From Stemphylium vesicarium (lineage: Eukaryota > Ascomycota > Dothideomycetes > Pleosporales > Pleosporaceae), in assembly GCA_004380135.1 (NCBI GenBank), contig QXCR01000009.1, forward strand, positions 1 to 64,000: DNA of 64,000 nucleotides, in the 5' to 3' direction. The first letter of the stretch is position 1; every line of letters begins with the position of its first letter. Made by a program: the position numbers and the translations under genes. The notes beneath the pieces were generated by a model. The model was given only the letters and a program-made list of their open reading frames with translations, made no database searches and was not told the origin of the DNA. Below are positions 31,201-46,200 of the stretch, piece by piece.

Positions 31201-34200
31201 GGTTTGCGTGGTGTCGTTCAAGGCCTGAGTCAAGATCGTGGACATCAAGGTCGAAACGCCCCTGACTTCAGTGTCCGATACGGAATCACTCCAGTAAGTA
31301 AAGCGCACTCCTTCGTCGTTTCGGGTAGCATCGATATTGACTGTGATGGCAAACTCACTTGGGTCATGACCATCCAGCTGCTCGAATTCAATCTCTGAGT
31401 TCGACGGTGTCTCTTCATCTGTAGTGGGACGCTTCTGGATGGAAATGGCGGTGTTGAAAAGAGCCTTTCCAGAAAGTCCAAGATCGTGCTGGAATTGGGC
31501 AAGTGAACAGTGCTGATGTGGTGTGGAGTCGATGAAGTCGGACTGCACCTTTTGGACAACATCGAGCACTTGTGAGGTGGGGCTCACTTCGACACGGGAC
31601 ACAAGCATGTTGAGGAATGCGCCGACTGCATTCTCGACGTTTTGAACGGGCACATCCCTACCAGATGTGAGATATCCGTAGCACACATCAGACGATTTGG
31701 TGTATGAGCGCAGCACCAGCGCCCAAGCCGTGAGGAACAAGTTGGCGAAGGTGACGTTGTTGTTCTCCGCAAGGTCATGGAGCTCTCCAAAGCGGCTGAA
31801 CCGCATGTCGAGCGATCTTAGCTCTCGCTGCTTGGTTGCATCGCGAAGCGCTGTGGGGAAATAGCAGGGAGAAACGCCGCGAAGTTTCGCCTTCCAGTAT
31901 CCAATCGCGTCGTCTGTAGATAATTCGCGAAGATACTTGATGTAATCGCTGTAAAGCGGGCCTTCCGCAGCTAGACGGCCTTCGTACGCCTCTTGAAGGT
32001 CACTCTCAATGACAGCAAGAGATCCTCCGTCGATCACGGAATGATTGACGATGATCTTCACAACCACTCTTCCAGAGCTAGTCTGGACAACAGCAGCTTG
32101 ATGAGGGAGAACGGGCTTATTCTTGCCGTTGAGAGACTTGTGCTTGATTGAATCCAGTGTGGCAGTCAATTGCTTGTCGCTGCAGTTGTAGGTGACGATG
32201 CCCGCGTCGGGATTCTTGAGCACGATCTGATCAAACACGCCTCCCTTGCAGACACTGTCGATGAAGACGGTACGTAAAGCTGGATGGCGAGCGACGACCT
32301 GCTTCCAACCCTCAACTATCTTCTGCGCATCGACCGGCCCTCGCCTTGCTTTAACCTCAAAAATGGTGGACGACCAATAAGCACCGGGGGCCTTGATTTG
32401 GCTGAGGATCATACCATCCTGGATTGGCGAGCAAGGATACATATCTTCCACATGATCGAACGACGAGATGCCCGCATGGGGTAGAGTCTTGAGTACACGG
32501 TCGAGGCGATTGTATGACTCCAAAGGCAGAAGGGGAAGGTCTGCCATTGTAGGCTGCGACGTCTTCATCTCAGCTAGCTCAGTAGCCATCTCCTCCAGCG
32601 TGCGCTGGCATTCGGCGATCCACCTGCGAATGCCCTTCTGGTTCTTGCAGTATCGGTTGTACATGAAGCTGAATTGTATCTGACCCTCGGAGACAGAGGC
32701 AGAGATCTCGAATAATGCCATGCGTGTTGTCTTCATGCCGACGTCTGCAGTCTCGTCTTCGTCGTCACCATCAATCTGCGTGGGCTGCAGCAAAGACGGC
32801 GCTGCCCCAGATTGGCCTTGGTGGCCGAGATAGTTGAAAAGAACTTCCATTGGTGCATGGTCGGCAAAGCGTTGCTTTCCATCGTCCGTTAAGAACCGGT
32901 GCGCAAAATACGGTCTGCCGTTGTCTGTTATCTTCCTGCGCGTATCTTTCACTTGCCGGAGAGTGTGAAGAACTTCATCCTCTTCGTCGCCAATGGGAAT
33001 AGTGATAGGATACATGGTCGTAAACCAACCTACCGTCCTAGACAGGTCCACGTTACTCGAATCCCAAACCTGTCGGCCGTGGGACTCGTTGAAAACGGTC
33101 GGCGCCTTGCGGTTGATGAAAACACGGGAGAAGGAATGTACGATGGCCGCGACAAATATGTCGACCAGGTCCGTTCGTAGCACGTGATGGCTACCGAGAG
33201 CCATGGCGGTGATGTCTTTGCTGATCGTGAAGTCGTCTCGTTCGACATCGCCGTAGACGTTGGATCGCGTGTTCATCCCCCAGAAAGCGAGGTTTGCTGG
33301 CTCCACGAGGAGTGGCTGCTTTTGGATGGAAGACTGCTGTAGCGGTTCCAGAGCGTTCGCGTTTTGCCGCTCGCACCAGGACTGAAAAGATAAGCCTTTT
33401 TGGAGCGTTGTAGTTGAATTAGCAGAAGCAAGCATATCCTCGAGGTCTTGCGTGATAATTCCCCAGCTCACGAGATCAATGACGAGATGATGAGCAGCCA
33501 AGAAGAGTATCTGCTCGCCTTCCAACTGGAGGAGGTTGGCAGCAAATACCGGCCCCGTTTGGATGTCGAGGCTCTTCTGGGTACCGGAGATGATAGAGAT
33601 TGCTGCTGACCGAGAAGGAAGGCTGTGAATCTCAAAGTTGTATGAGCCGGCGACCGGTTTGGTAAGCTGTTGCCATTCTCCAGCGACACTCTTCGAGAAG
33701 CGAGCACGGAGCATGGCGTGGCATGCAACGATGCTGTCGAGGGCTCGCTTCACAACGACTGGCTCAACTCGCTGAGAGATTCGCAATGTCGAGGATTGAT
33801 TGAAGTGCATGCTGCTTTCGGTGCCGGAAGACTCGAAGTAGAAGCGCTGAATAGGTGACAGCTGGAAGAGCTGGTCAAGCCGCTCTTCGCCGTGATCGGA
33901 AATGACGGCAAACTTGACGCTTTCCGCAAGCTGTGCAAGCGATTTGGCACGGAGAACTTGATTCAATGTGAGGTGAATGCCCTCACTTCGGCATCTCGCG
34001 AGGAGCTTCATCGCAGCAATCGAATCGCCGCCCAGGGAGAGCCATGAGCGATTCGGCTTGACCCTGTCGACAGGAATGTTCAGCGCCTTCGCCCAGATAT
34101 CGCGCAGAATCGTGACCGCATTACTCATTGGTTCTTGAGAATCGCCGACAAGTTCTGTCTGCATGATCTTCTGGTAGGTGGCATCATCCAAATTGTCTAG

Positions 34201-37200
34201 CCATGAAGCAACTTGCTTCTTGTCGAACTTGGTCGATACTAGGAAAGGGACTCGTGGTACAGCTATCCAGATGATAGGTACCATGTACGGAGGTACAAGA
34301 TCGGTCAATCTCTCCCTTGCTCCATTGATCAGGGAAAGCGTAGCGGGATCGGATAGCGGCGTATGCCAGTCGATCTTTGTGTCTGCCGAAGCGCTTGCGG
34401 AAAAGCTTACAACCGCCGTGAGCTTCTTTGCGCAGGGTCCGGTGTTTGGCAGCTGAACGAGGACCTGGCGAATGTTGTCATCGGCCTGCAGATTATGCTC
34501 AACCTCACCAAGCTCCATACGTTGTCCAGCTAACTTGATCTGGTTATCCCTCCGTCCGATGTAGAGGATGGAACCATCGGGAGCGTACTGAACAAGGTCT
34601 CCAGTGCGATAGATGCGGTTTCTGTCAGCACTAGAGAAACTTTTGAGGAACAAAGGATCTTCAAAAAATGCTTCGGCTGTCTTTTTGGGGTCGTTCAAGT
34701 ACCCGCGTGTCAAATGAGACCCTTCAAGACACAGTTCGGCGCTGGCGCCGACCGGTGCCAGTTGGTGGGGGTTATGCGGCATCGTCAACCATGCACGCCC
34801 ACTCTTCAACGAACGACCAATGTTGGAGGTACTCCGTTGATTGGAAACCTGGTCGTTGGTGATGGCAAAGATGGTAGTCTCAGTGGGTCCGTAACCATTT
34901 TGAAGCTTGACTCCCGAAGCCCACTTGTTGATGACTTCTACAGTCATTGCTTCACCTCCGACGGTCAGCGTCTTCAGGGTTGGCACAGACTTGGGACCAT
35001 CTAGTGTGCTAGCCACCGACGGCGTCATGAAAGCCCAGTCGGCCTTCAGCGCAGTAAGCGATGACGCAAGGTCGGAAGTGCGTTGCTCGTCGGAGGGCAC
35101 GCAGATTGTAGCTCCGCAAATGAGAGTAGAAAGAATCTCCGCAACAGAAGCGTCGAAGACCAATGTGCCGAATTGGAAGACGCGCGACGTAGGCGTGATT
35201 TGAACCGCTTCGCAAAGGGCAGCTGAGTTGGAAACCACATTCTTGTGCTCTACGACCACTCCTTTCGGCACACCCGTACTGCCCGACGTGAAAAGAACAT
35301 AACAGACGTTGTTGCTCTGAGCATATCGAGGGAATGGTTCTGGGCAGACGGGTAATCGGCGGATTGCAGTCTCGCTGACAGTAAAGACGTGCTTCACCGA
35401 TGGCTCGAACTGATTCTTGTATGGCGGAGAGCAAAGCAGGATTGAGGCTTTACACGTCTCGACAATCTGTTCGTGCCGTGAAGCAGGATGTTCAGGAGAC
35501 ATTGGGACGTATCCCGCACCTGACAAGAGGATGGCCATGATAGCGACGATGGTCCAACGGGACTTGTCCAAGCAGATTGGAATCAGCTTTTCAGGCCCTG
35601 CACCAAGTTTGACAAGTTCTTGAGCCAGTCTCGATGCATGTATACTGATTTCAGCGTAGGTGAGGTCGCCATCGAATGCTGCGACGGCCATTCTATTTGG
35701 TTGAGATGCGGCCTTATCCAGGAACAGTGAATGTACAGTGTCTTCGATGGTTTCAGGTTCGCGAGAGTTCCATTTGCCGACGAGCTGCTTGTCCTGATCA
35801 CTAAAAACAGTGATTTGGCTGACTCGCGTGGCGGACTGAAGCTGATTCAGCACAGACTCAAACTGGTAGGCGATGCGTTGAACGTGCCAAGAGGAGATTA
35901 CTTCCGTGTCAAAGTGTACGAGTATCTCAGTATTCGACGACCCTATCTTGCACTCGATCACCAGAGGATAAGTGAAGAAGTTGCTTTGGTTCCCGTTGTC
36001 GTGGACGGACCACATGGAGTCGTTCAGCTCCTCGTTATCCGCCTGGACAACGAGCAGGTTTTGGAAGTCGCATGCAGCGGCAGCTTCGTCATTAATAGCT
36101 TTGATGGCGGAGATACCATGGTGTTGATGTTGAATTCGCTCAGTGACGTTGGAAGCGATCGACTGAACTAGCTCACGAACGGTACCTGTGGCATCAATCT
36201 TTATCCTCGTCGGAACGGTCGTCAAGACGGGCCCGCAGGCATCTGTGATACCCTGAACTGCAACATCTCGACCGGCCAGGGTCTCTCCGAAAACTACATC
36301 GTCGCTGCCTGTATATGCTGCTAGTAGCAGAGCCCAGGCCGCTCGAACGATATTGGTTGGTGTGACATCGAGGTGTTTGTTTGGCGCCAATTTCATGGTG
36401 TGTTGCAGTGTCTGTCCGTTCGATGTCGCTGATGAACTGATGCGAGACGCTCGAGGAAATTGGTACACGTCAGTTTCCGCCAGGTTCTTCTCCCAGTACT
36501 TGTTGGAAGCAACCACATCTGCATTGGATAGGTATTTAATAAAGCGGACGTAGGGCGTCTGTGGCAGGGTCGACATTCCTGTCAAATAGATTTGCTGCAC
36601 ACGACGGAGCATTAGATAAATGCTCCATCCATCATAAAGGGCGTGATGTAATGTCCACACAAGGTATCGCTGATTGGAACCCAGAGTGACGACAGTGTAG
36701 GCTGCAAGACGACCGCCAATATGCGAGGGGATATTGGCCGCCTCACCTTCCGCAACGTCTAGCGATGCTGCCTTCTTCCAGTCGATCGTGTCCTTTTTGA
36801 GAACAGCTTGCATAAAGTCTCCAGATGGTAGCTGAATGATACGGGTACGAAGTATGTCAATGTCCTGAACCGCCTTGTCCCAAGCAGACATGAACTTTCG
36901 CGTGTCTACGGTAGGGGGAAGTGCGAGGACATGCTGTGCGACATATGCCCCGCGTTGTTTTATAGAAAGCGTAAGCAACGCATCCTGAAGTGGGCTCGTC
37001 GGATACACGTCTTGTATGTCGGCTTTGGCTACTTGGCATTGTTGCACAACTTCGGCGAGTACATCTGGCATCTTAAGGGGCTGCTTCAGTAGCCCGAATG
37101 GTTGTATAGTCTTTGACTCTTGGCTGGTAGAGCCAGCGCGTGAACCAATCTTGGCCAGGTCGCCAAGCTTGGGGGACTTGAAGATGTCGGCAAACGATAA

Positions 37201-40200
37201 ATCCAGCTGATCTGCTTGTACCATCGCAATGAGACGCATGGAAGATATGGAGTCTCCTCCGAGGCGCACAAAGCTGTCGTCGATGCCGACTGAAGAAGAA
37301 GGTAGATTCAATACGGAACAGACAGCTCGGTGGATCTTCTTCTCTGCATCCGTAGTCGGCTGCTTTTTGTTGGCCATGCTACTGAGTCGATACATGGCCA
37401 TCGCGTCACGGCTGAGATTCTGCACAAGCCCGCGGAGCGAATTGCGGTCGAGCTTTCCGGCAGACGTCCATGGCATTCTCTTGACAGGAATGAAGATAGA
37501 GGGGATCATGTAGGTAGGCAATGCGCCAGCGAGGCCATTCTCCGCGTTCTTGCATATACTGCGTAGTTGGTCGTCTAGGGGAAGAAGAAGCTCCTCGGAA
37601 ACAGGAATACCACTTGAAGCAGGCTGTACTGATTGTGTATCGTCGGCTGAAGAAGGCTGTACAACGGCAAAGAATACTGCCAAGGACTTTGCTCGGTTGG
37701 AAGGTGCGATGAGTTCGACAGCTGAATGCACATTCTCCGGAAGATTTTGGCCAACATGAAATTCGATCTCGCCCAGCTCGACTCGTTGTCCGTTGAGCTT
37801 AATCTGGGTATCCTTGCGACCAACATAGCTCACCGAGCCGTCGGTATTGTAGCGGACTAGGTCACCAGTCTTGTACATACGAGCTGCCTTGAAGCCGGGA
37901 ATCTGTACAGCAATTGCTGCAACCCAGGCAGGGCCAGTGATGAAGGCTTTGGCTGTCTTGACCTCCTCATTGAGGTATCCACGAGCAACTGTAGGGCCCT
38001 CAATGACCAGTTCGCCCACACTGCCGACTGGCATAAGCTTGTCGTGGTTTCTGGGGTGAACAACCCACAGTCGACATCCGCTTCCAGTTCCGATGGTGGC
38101 AGGCTCGGACTCGATGAGCTTGTGGTCTAGGGTGGACTTGTACGCAGTAGCAGCTACGACGGCACACTCTGTTGGACCATATGCGTTGATGAAGCAAGTA
38201 CTGGTCCCCCATTTCTTGAGAATGTGACCCGGTAGGGCCTCTCCGCCAGATACGAGCGTCTTCAAGCCCGGAACGTGTTTTGGCTCAACGGTACCCAGTA
38301 CAGATGGGGTTAGAAGCGACCAGTTGGCCTTCAGTTTGCGGATCGCACCAGGCAGGTTGTTCATTCTGTCCTCCTCTGTAGGCACGCATACGGTGGCACC
38401 CACCGTCAGTGCGGAAAGGATCTCGATACAACTAGCATCGAAAGTGTACGAAGCAAACTGGAAGGTTCGAGAAGTGGCATTGATGTTCATGCGACGCGTG
38501 AAGGCAGCCGCGCTTGTGCAAAATGCTCCGTGAGGGATGATGGTTCCCTTGGGTTTGCCCGTGGTACCAGATGTGAACAAGCAGTACGCCGCATTTTCTG
38601 GAGTTACAACAGCGTGAGGCTTGCTGGTAGGCGGTAGCGCCAATTTCTTGAATGAGCGCTGATCGACTATCATGGGTGTCTTGGCCACTTCGCCCGCAGT
38701 AGCGTGATACTGGCGAGAGCATAGTACGACCTCGGCACCGACGTCTCCTATGAGTTCGAGAAGTCGGGATTTCGGATGCTTGGGGTCGAGAGGCACATAT
38801 GCTCCTCCTGCCTTCATAATCGCAATCATGCTGACGATCGCCCAGGATGACTTCTCAAAGAGAATGGGGACGAAAGTCTCGGTGGTGACGCCAACGGACT
38901 GGAGATGAGCCGCTAGCTGATCAGTGATCTTTTCAAACTCCTGATAGGTGAATGAACCATCCCAGCCTTCGACGGCCTTTGTCGTCCGTGGCCTTGTGAG
39001 GGCTTGCTCATGGATGACATCGTGTATGCAGCGGTTGATAGCCGGTGGGAGTTGTGGATTCCATTCCAGGATCTGACGAAAACTGCTGTCGGTTGTTGCA
39101 TCCACGTTGCCTACCGTGAGCTCGGCAGCACTGTTCTCAACAATCACTTGGAGAATCCTCCCGAAGGTATCCGCCATATTCTGCGCCTGGGAAGGTACGA
39201 TTTTGTCTTTGGAGTAGCCGAAGTCAACAGTGATGCTGTCGTCCGTGACATCGGCATTGACCGTGACAAGGTATTCTCCAGCGTCATCTGCCTCCATATC
39301 CTCGTAAGTGAGAGCCATCTGATCTGGATCACGAGACAAGCTTCGTCGCTGGAAAGTGAAAGCGGTGTTGAAAAGAGATGGCAATTGCAGCTCATGCTGG
39401 ACATCGGCGAGAGAGCAGTTCTGGTGAGACAAAGCATCCGTGGAGCTTGTTTGAAGAGTCTCGAGCAGCTCGGCAATCGTTGTGCTGTCCGAAAAGTTCA
39501 ACCGCGCACAGAGCATGGTGATGAAGCATCCTACGGCAGCCTCAATGTTGCTCACGGGGATGTCGCGGCCCGATGCCACTACACCGAACGATACGTCCAA
39601 GGCACCGACGTAATAATGAAGTGTCAAAGCCCAGGTGAGCTGGAGCACGTTCGAAAGGGTCACGCCGTTCTGCTTGCAAAAAGCCTGAATATGATCGATG
39701 TGGCGTAACTCAACAACGACTGAAGCGGGCTCACGAGGGAGGGGCTTTCCGTCGTTCAAGGTCGGGAAGAAACATGGCTCTATGCCCGCGAGGTAATTCT
39801 TCCAGTACGCGAGATCCGCATCTCTAGGCATGGAAAGGACGTGTGCGATGTAATCGGAGAACAGGGGGCCAGCGTCAGCTCGGGAAATCTTCCCTGCATA
39901 CGCGCGGGCGAGATCAACGAGCATGTTAGAGACTGAAGTACCGTCATTGATCACATGGCTGATCTCAAGTTTGATCCAGATCTTGCCAGCCTTCGTCTTC
40001 GATATAGTCATCCTGTGTGGCGGAGTCGCTTCGCTGCAGTCAATTGGGGCTTGATTGCGCAGCATCTTGACAACACCCATGTCATCGCAGTCAGCAAACA
40101 GCTGGACTCTCCCCGTCTTTTCCTTGAAGACAATCTGGTCTTTGGAGCCATCTTTGGCAAGACCATCAATGAAAATGGTGCGCAAAGCTTGATGGCGGTG

Positions 40201-43200
40201 AACTACCACCTGCCAAGCGCCAGCAAGGCGTCGAGGGTCCACGAGGCTGCCGTCGGTCGACTGAACTTGGCATATTGTCTGATACGTGTAAAGATGGGGG
40301 TTCCGAGATTGCGTGAAGAGCAAGCCTTGCTGCATCGGTGATGTGGGGTATACATCCTCAATTTCTGTGAGGGATATGTCTTGGGGAAGAGCTTTAGAGA
40401 GCCGGGCAGTACCGTTGTAGAGAAGTGGCAGGCTTCGAAAGTTCTTGAGATTCTGTTCTTCTCTGAACTGCAACAATTCGTCAATTGTATCAACAAGTGT
40501 CTGGCGACACTGTCCTACCCATGCCCGGATCGCTCCCTGCCGGCTCATGTTGCGATTCCACTCGAAAGATAACTTAATGGCTCCTTGAGAGATAGCGGCG
40601 GTGACGTCAAAAAGCGCAAGACGAGGGACTTGATCACCAATCTCGTGGGAGTACAACCCGTGTAGGGGATTGAACAGACCATCTTTGCGGTCTTGATGCT
40701 GAAGCCTTCCTGCGTAGTTGAATAGGACTTCGGCAGGCCAATGGCTGGCAAACCGGTTCTGGCCCTCTTCAGCTAGATTTCGGTAGGCGAAGTACGGTCG
40801 GCCCTTGTCCGGTGTCCGTAGTCTGAAATCCCTGACCCACTGAATCGTGCTGACCATGTCAGTCTCCTCATCCGAAGACACCGGTAGATAAATTGGGGTC
40901 GCCGTAGAGAACCAGCCGATCGTTCGGGAAAGATCCTGCCGAGAGTTGAACGTCTCCCTTCCGTGGCCTTCGTTGTGTATCGAGACCGTGGACCTGTCAG
41001 AAAACGTCTTGCGGAATGATTCAAGAAGCGCGGCAACCAGTATGTCTACTATCTCAGTGTCTAAAGCGTCCTGAGCACCGAGCAGAAGCATTGTATCACG
41101 CGTCGACAAATGGAGATCCTCGCCGATGGAATCTCCGTTGTCATTCCGTCGGCCTTCCATATCCCAGTAGTCAAACTTTGCCGGTGGGATATCTACAGTA
41201 GGGAAGATTTGTCGAGGGCTCTCTTGTTTCACTTGCAAAGACTGTTGCTGCAACCACGTATGGAAAGGCAAGCTTTGAGGGAGGGGCTGTACCCCGTTCA
41301 ATAGTCCTTGAAGATCCTCCAGCAAAATGCCCCATGAGACAATGTCAATGACCAGGTGGTGAGCCACTAGAGTCATGGCCTGAGTGAAGGTATCATCGAC
41401 ATCGAACAGATTGATCGCAAACGTTGGGCCATTGGTGATGTCCAAAGTTGCTTGGCTGTTGTCAAACGCTGCCTGGAAGGTGGGATCGGTGACACTTGAC
41501 ACGCAATGATGTTGCAGACTAAACGAGCTTTCGGCATCCTTCTCCACTTGCTGCTTCCATGTACCCGTCTCGTTCTTAGCAAAACGTCCGCGAAGCATTG
41601 GATGGACTTTGACTAGGGCGACGAGCGCAGCGCGGAGTTCATCCATCTCGATCCTTCTTGAGAGGCGCAGTGTCTCGGCCTGGTTGAAATGGTTGTAGGT
41701 ATCACCAACGGTGTCAAAGAACACCTTTTGGATGGGAGAGAGTTCAAACGGTAACAAGTACTCTTTCACCTCAGTGACTGGTTCCGACTCTTGAGAAAGG
41801 TCGACTGTGGATGCCAAAGCGGTGATAGACTTTGCGCGAATGATGTCCTTCACACTGATCGGCAAACCCTGTGCCCGACACTGTGACGATACCTGCATGG
41901 CAGCGATCGAATCTCCACCAAGACGTAGGAACGATTGATTGAACCGAATGTCGCTGATCGGAAGATTGAGTACCTTTGCAAAGATCGCTTGCAGCTTGTT
42001 CTCTACCGAGTTCCCACCGTTAGTCTCAGTAACGTCCATACCCATTGTGGAGATGATGCGATACGTGATCTGGTCCATCTGCTCTAGCCATTGGGCCGCA
42101 CGTCTCCGGTCGAGCTTCCCCGATGGCATCAACGGGAAACGGTCTATCGCTACCCACAAAGATGGTATCATGTACGACGGCAAGCGTTCACAGAGACCAT
42201 CCCGGATAGTGGCGACATTGAGGGAAGCGGTCTCTTGAGGCAAGATCTGCAATGAACCTCCGGCCTTTGCGACATGCCCGGGGATGTTTTGCAACGAGAT
42301 GATTGCGACTAGTCGTTTAGCACAGGGTCCTTTGGTAGGAACTGCGGCTAAAGCACTTTGAACCATATGGTCGTCCATGAGTTTGTGCTCGACTTCAGAC
42401 AACTCTAGGCGCTGTCCTCGAACCTTGGTCTGCGAGTCTTTACGGCCAAGGTAGAGCATAGTACCATCTTCATTGTACTTGACCAAGTCTCCCGTCTTGT
42501 AGATACGCAACGGCGTTCCAGTGTGAATGTGTAGAAGCGACGTTGGCCATCTGACATCAGCAATGAATGCTTCTGCTGTTTTCTCGGGGTTGTGGAGGTA
42601 ACCGGCACCGACAGCGCCACCTTCGAGTAACAGTTCACCAATCGCACCAACAGGCACAAGGGCGTGATGGTTGTTACGTGCGACAACCCAACCTCTCGCT
42701 GTAACGACCTTGCCCAAGTTGTTCGGCCTAGTGCGAGATGTCATGATGTTGCATGTAGCAACGCAAGCGCATTCAGTTGGTCCATATCCATTTCCGAGGG
42801 TGACTTTGTCTGCCCACGTGGTGAGGTCCTGTTGAGACATAGCCTCACCAACGAGGAAAAGAGTGTCTAGTCTCGGTACTTGGGACGGTGACATGGTCCG
42901 GATTACGGATGGAGTCAGGGCAGCCCAATTGACTTTGAACGTGTTGATAGCTCCGACAAGATCGTTTGTTCGAGATGCCTGATCTGGTACGCACACGGTA
43001 CCACCATTCATGAGAGTAGTGAATATCTCAATCAAGCAAGCATCGAAAGTATAGGAAGCGAATTGCAGTATCCTGGAGGTTTTAGAGATCTTCCAGCCTG
43101 GAGCGAATGCCGAAGAGCTGGTGACCCAGTGAGTGTGGTTCACTACTGCGCCTTTTGGCTTCCCAGTGGAGCCAGAAGTATAGAATGCGTACGCAGGATG

Positions 43201-46200
43201 ATCGAAGTGTACTGTGGGAAGGGGTCGTGGGCAACCAGCTTTGGACTCGGTCGCTTCTCGATCGACCACTAAGGTTTTGCATGGTATCGATTGACAAAGC
43301 TGCTCATACTGAGGTGCGCAAAGCAGCAGTTTCGCATCCACGTCACCAACGATCTCTTGGAGACGAAGAAGAGGAGCCTCAAAGTCAAGGGGCACAAAAG
43401 CGGCACCGGCTTTAAGAACAGCCAATATGGCTATGATGGTCCACCCGGACTTGTCGAAACAAAGTGGCACGAATTGTTTGGGCTTCACGCCCAGGGCCGT
43501 TAGTCGATACGCGAGGGCGGTTGCTCGCTGATCAAGCTCTAGATAGGTAATGACACCGGTATCCCAGGCATCGATAGCAGATGCTGTGGGTCTATGGGCG
43601 GTCTGATCTTCCTCGATGACATTGTGAATGCATCTGGACATGACCTGGACAGGCTCACTGTTCCAGGAACTGATTGTTTGCTGATCAGCGGGGTTCAGGA
43701 GGGCGACATCGTCCAGCTTCATGTTGGTGTTGCTCGAGGCGTTGAGCTGACTCATTAGAAACTCAAATTGTTGAACGATGCGCTTGACGAGCCATGTCTC
43801 AACGACGCGATCGTCATACAGCGCTTCGACGCGGATTCCGGCTGCATCCACCTTGCAGTTGAAGGTGAATGCATAGTTGAAGAAGTCGGTGCCGACAGTG
43901 TTGGCGCTCTGCATCTTCCACAGCGGGCTTTCGGTATCGATCTCGTCGCCAGCTTCAATGCCTAGGAAGCTTTGCGTCTCACAAGCGATGGCCGTCTCGG
44001 AGCTGAGTTTGCGAATGTGCTGCAGGCCTGCAAATTGGTATGGTAATGAGGAGGACGATTGCCGTTGGGTTTCCTTGAGATACTCGTGCACTGTCAATGA
44101 GCGATCAAGCCGTAGTCGAACAGGCGCAGTTGTGATGGTAGGGCCGATGATAGCCTCAATGCCAGGGACGGCAGCTTCTCGGCCACTGTTGGTCTCAACC
44201 CACAACACATCGTCAGTACCCGCGTATGTCGCGAGAAGAAGTCCCCATGCAGCGCGAATCATTGAAGGAAGGGTGACCTCCAAGTCAGCATTCCGCATAA
44301 GCTGTACGTGGTGAAGGAGTTGGCCATTGGTCTCTACGCGATAATCCGGTGCGGGCAACTGGGGGAATTGAGCAGATGTCGTGTTGTCGAGCTGCGCGAG
44401 CCAGAAGTCATCTGACTTTTTCTGGTCGAGCTCAGAGAGGTACTTGAGAAAGCGGGAGTAGGGCACTGTTGCCGGGACACCGCTTGTGTCATTAAGGTAA
44501 TGGGCCTCTACTTTCCGAAACAAAGAATTCCAACTCCAACTGTCATAGATCGCGTGATGAACAGTCCACACGAAGAGAGGGGTCTTGGTGCCTTCCCCTA
44601 CTAATGTAAGGGTAGTCAAAGGCGCACCATTCTTGGCGGGAAGTCTCCTCGTGGTCTCGTTGATGTCTTGTATGCTGGGAAGGAAATGCCAAGGCAGCTC
44701 ATCACGCAGGACAACCTGCATAAAGCCGAACTTCTCGGAATACACAATGCGGGTACGAAGGGTGGCTTCGGTGGCGGTCACTGTTTTCCAAGCCTCTTTG
44801 AAACGCGGTAGATCAATGTCGGATGGTAGGCCATAGATTGGCTGGACCACATAGGTACCCGGGTCCTTGTTGGTCAACATGACGAGACCCTCCTGGAGTT
44901 TGGTGCACGGATAGATATCTTCGATCGAGTCAGGAAAGACATCACACTCGGAAGCGGCTAATTCCAGCATATGCTGTCGATTGCTGGGATGGAGCAACTC
45001 GAACGGCAGCGTGTCAGTGACGGGGGTGGAAGCTTCGCTGGACGCTGATACAGCGACAGTGGCGGCTAGGTCGATGAGTTTCGGGTGTGCGAAGACATTG
45101 GCCACGTTCAGAACAAGGCCGTCCTGCTTGGCCGCAGTCACGAGCCTCATGGCGCTGATGGAATCGCCTCCAAGGCGGAAGAAGGAGTCCTCTACGCCAA
45201 TTGCACTCGTTCCCCCACTGAGCTTCAAGACCGACGCCCAGACGCGCGCCAACGTGACTTCAGTGTGACCAGCAGGCGCCCTGCCGCTCTTTCCTGCGAG
45301 GCGAAAGGAAGTTAGCTGTGCCTCTGGGACTGCCGCTGCCAAGGCGCGCAACACCTTCCGGTCGAGCTTGCCTGAAGTGGTCATGGGCATCTTGGTGACG
45401 GGCATGAAGACGGAAGGAATATAGTAGACGGGCAGCGCATTGGCAAGAGCCATTTCCACTTGTTTGGCCGCTGCCCGCACCGACCCCGTCATCTCGCTGA
45501 CAGCAACCATTCCATCGTCCTCAGCGAGGCAGATAAAGGCCACCAACGCTTTGGTGCCATTGCTGTCATTGAACTTCACAAGTTCAACCGCCGACTTGGC
45601 GCCAGCAACCAGATTGAGCTTGAGATGATGCTCGATTTCTCCAAGCTCGATTCGTTGGCCGTGGAGCTTGACCTGCGAGTCCTTTCTGCCGAGATATATC
45701 ATCTCGCCGTCCGACGTGTATTGAACAAGGTCGCCGGTACAGTAGAACCGGCGCCCTGTGGGCCCCGACGTGCACGCCCACTCAGGATCGGTGATGAAAG
45801 CAGCCAGTGTCTTTTCCATGTCGTTTAGATAGCCACGGCTGAGAATAGGCCCCTCGAGCAGCAACTCTCCTTTGCATCCGAGAGGCATTAGGCGATTGCG
45901 GTTCTCCGGGTCGACCACCCACGTGACGCAGCCGGTAGCCTTGCCGATGTTTGTCGCCTCGCCTCGACCGTCACTGAAGTCTTTGAAGGATGAGTTGATG
46001 GACGCTTCACTTGGTCCGTATTGCCCGATGACAGACATGTGTTGGCTCCACAGCTCTATCAATGCTTTGGTAAGCGGCTCAGCGCCAAGGCACATGCGCT
46101 TCAGTGTAGGAACCTCTGATGGTGTGAGCAACGAGGCCACAGTCGGCGTGAGATCCATAATGTTGACATTCAGTCGAGCCACAGCACCGGGAATGTCGTT

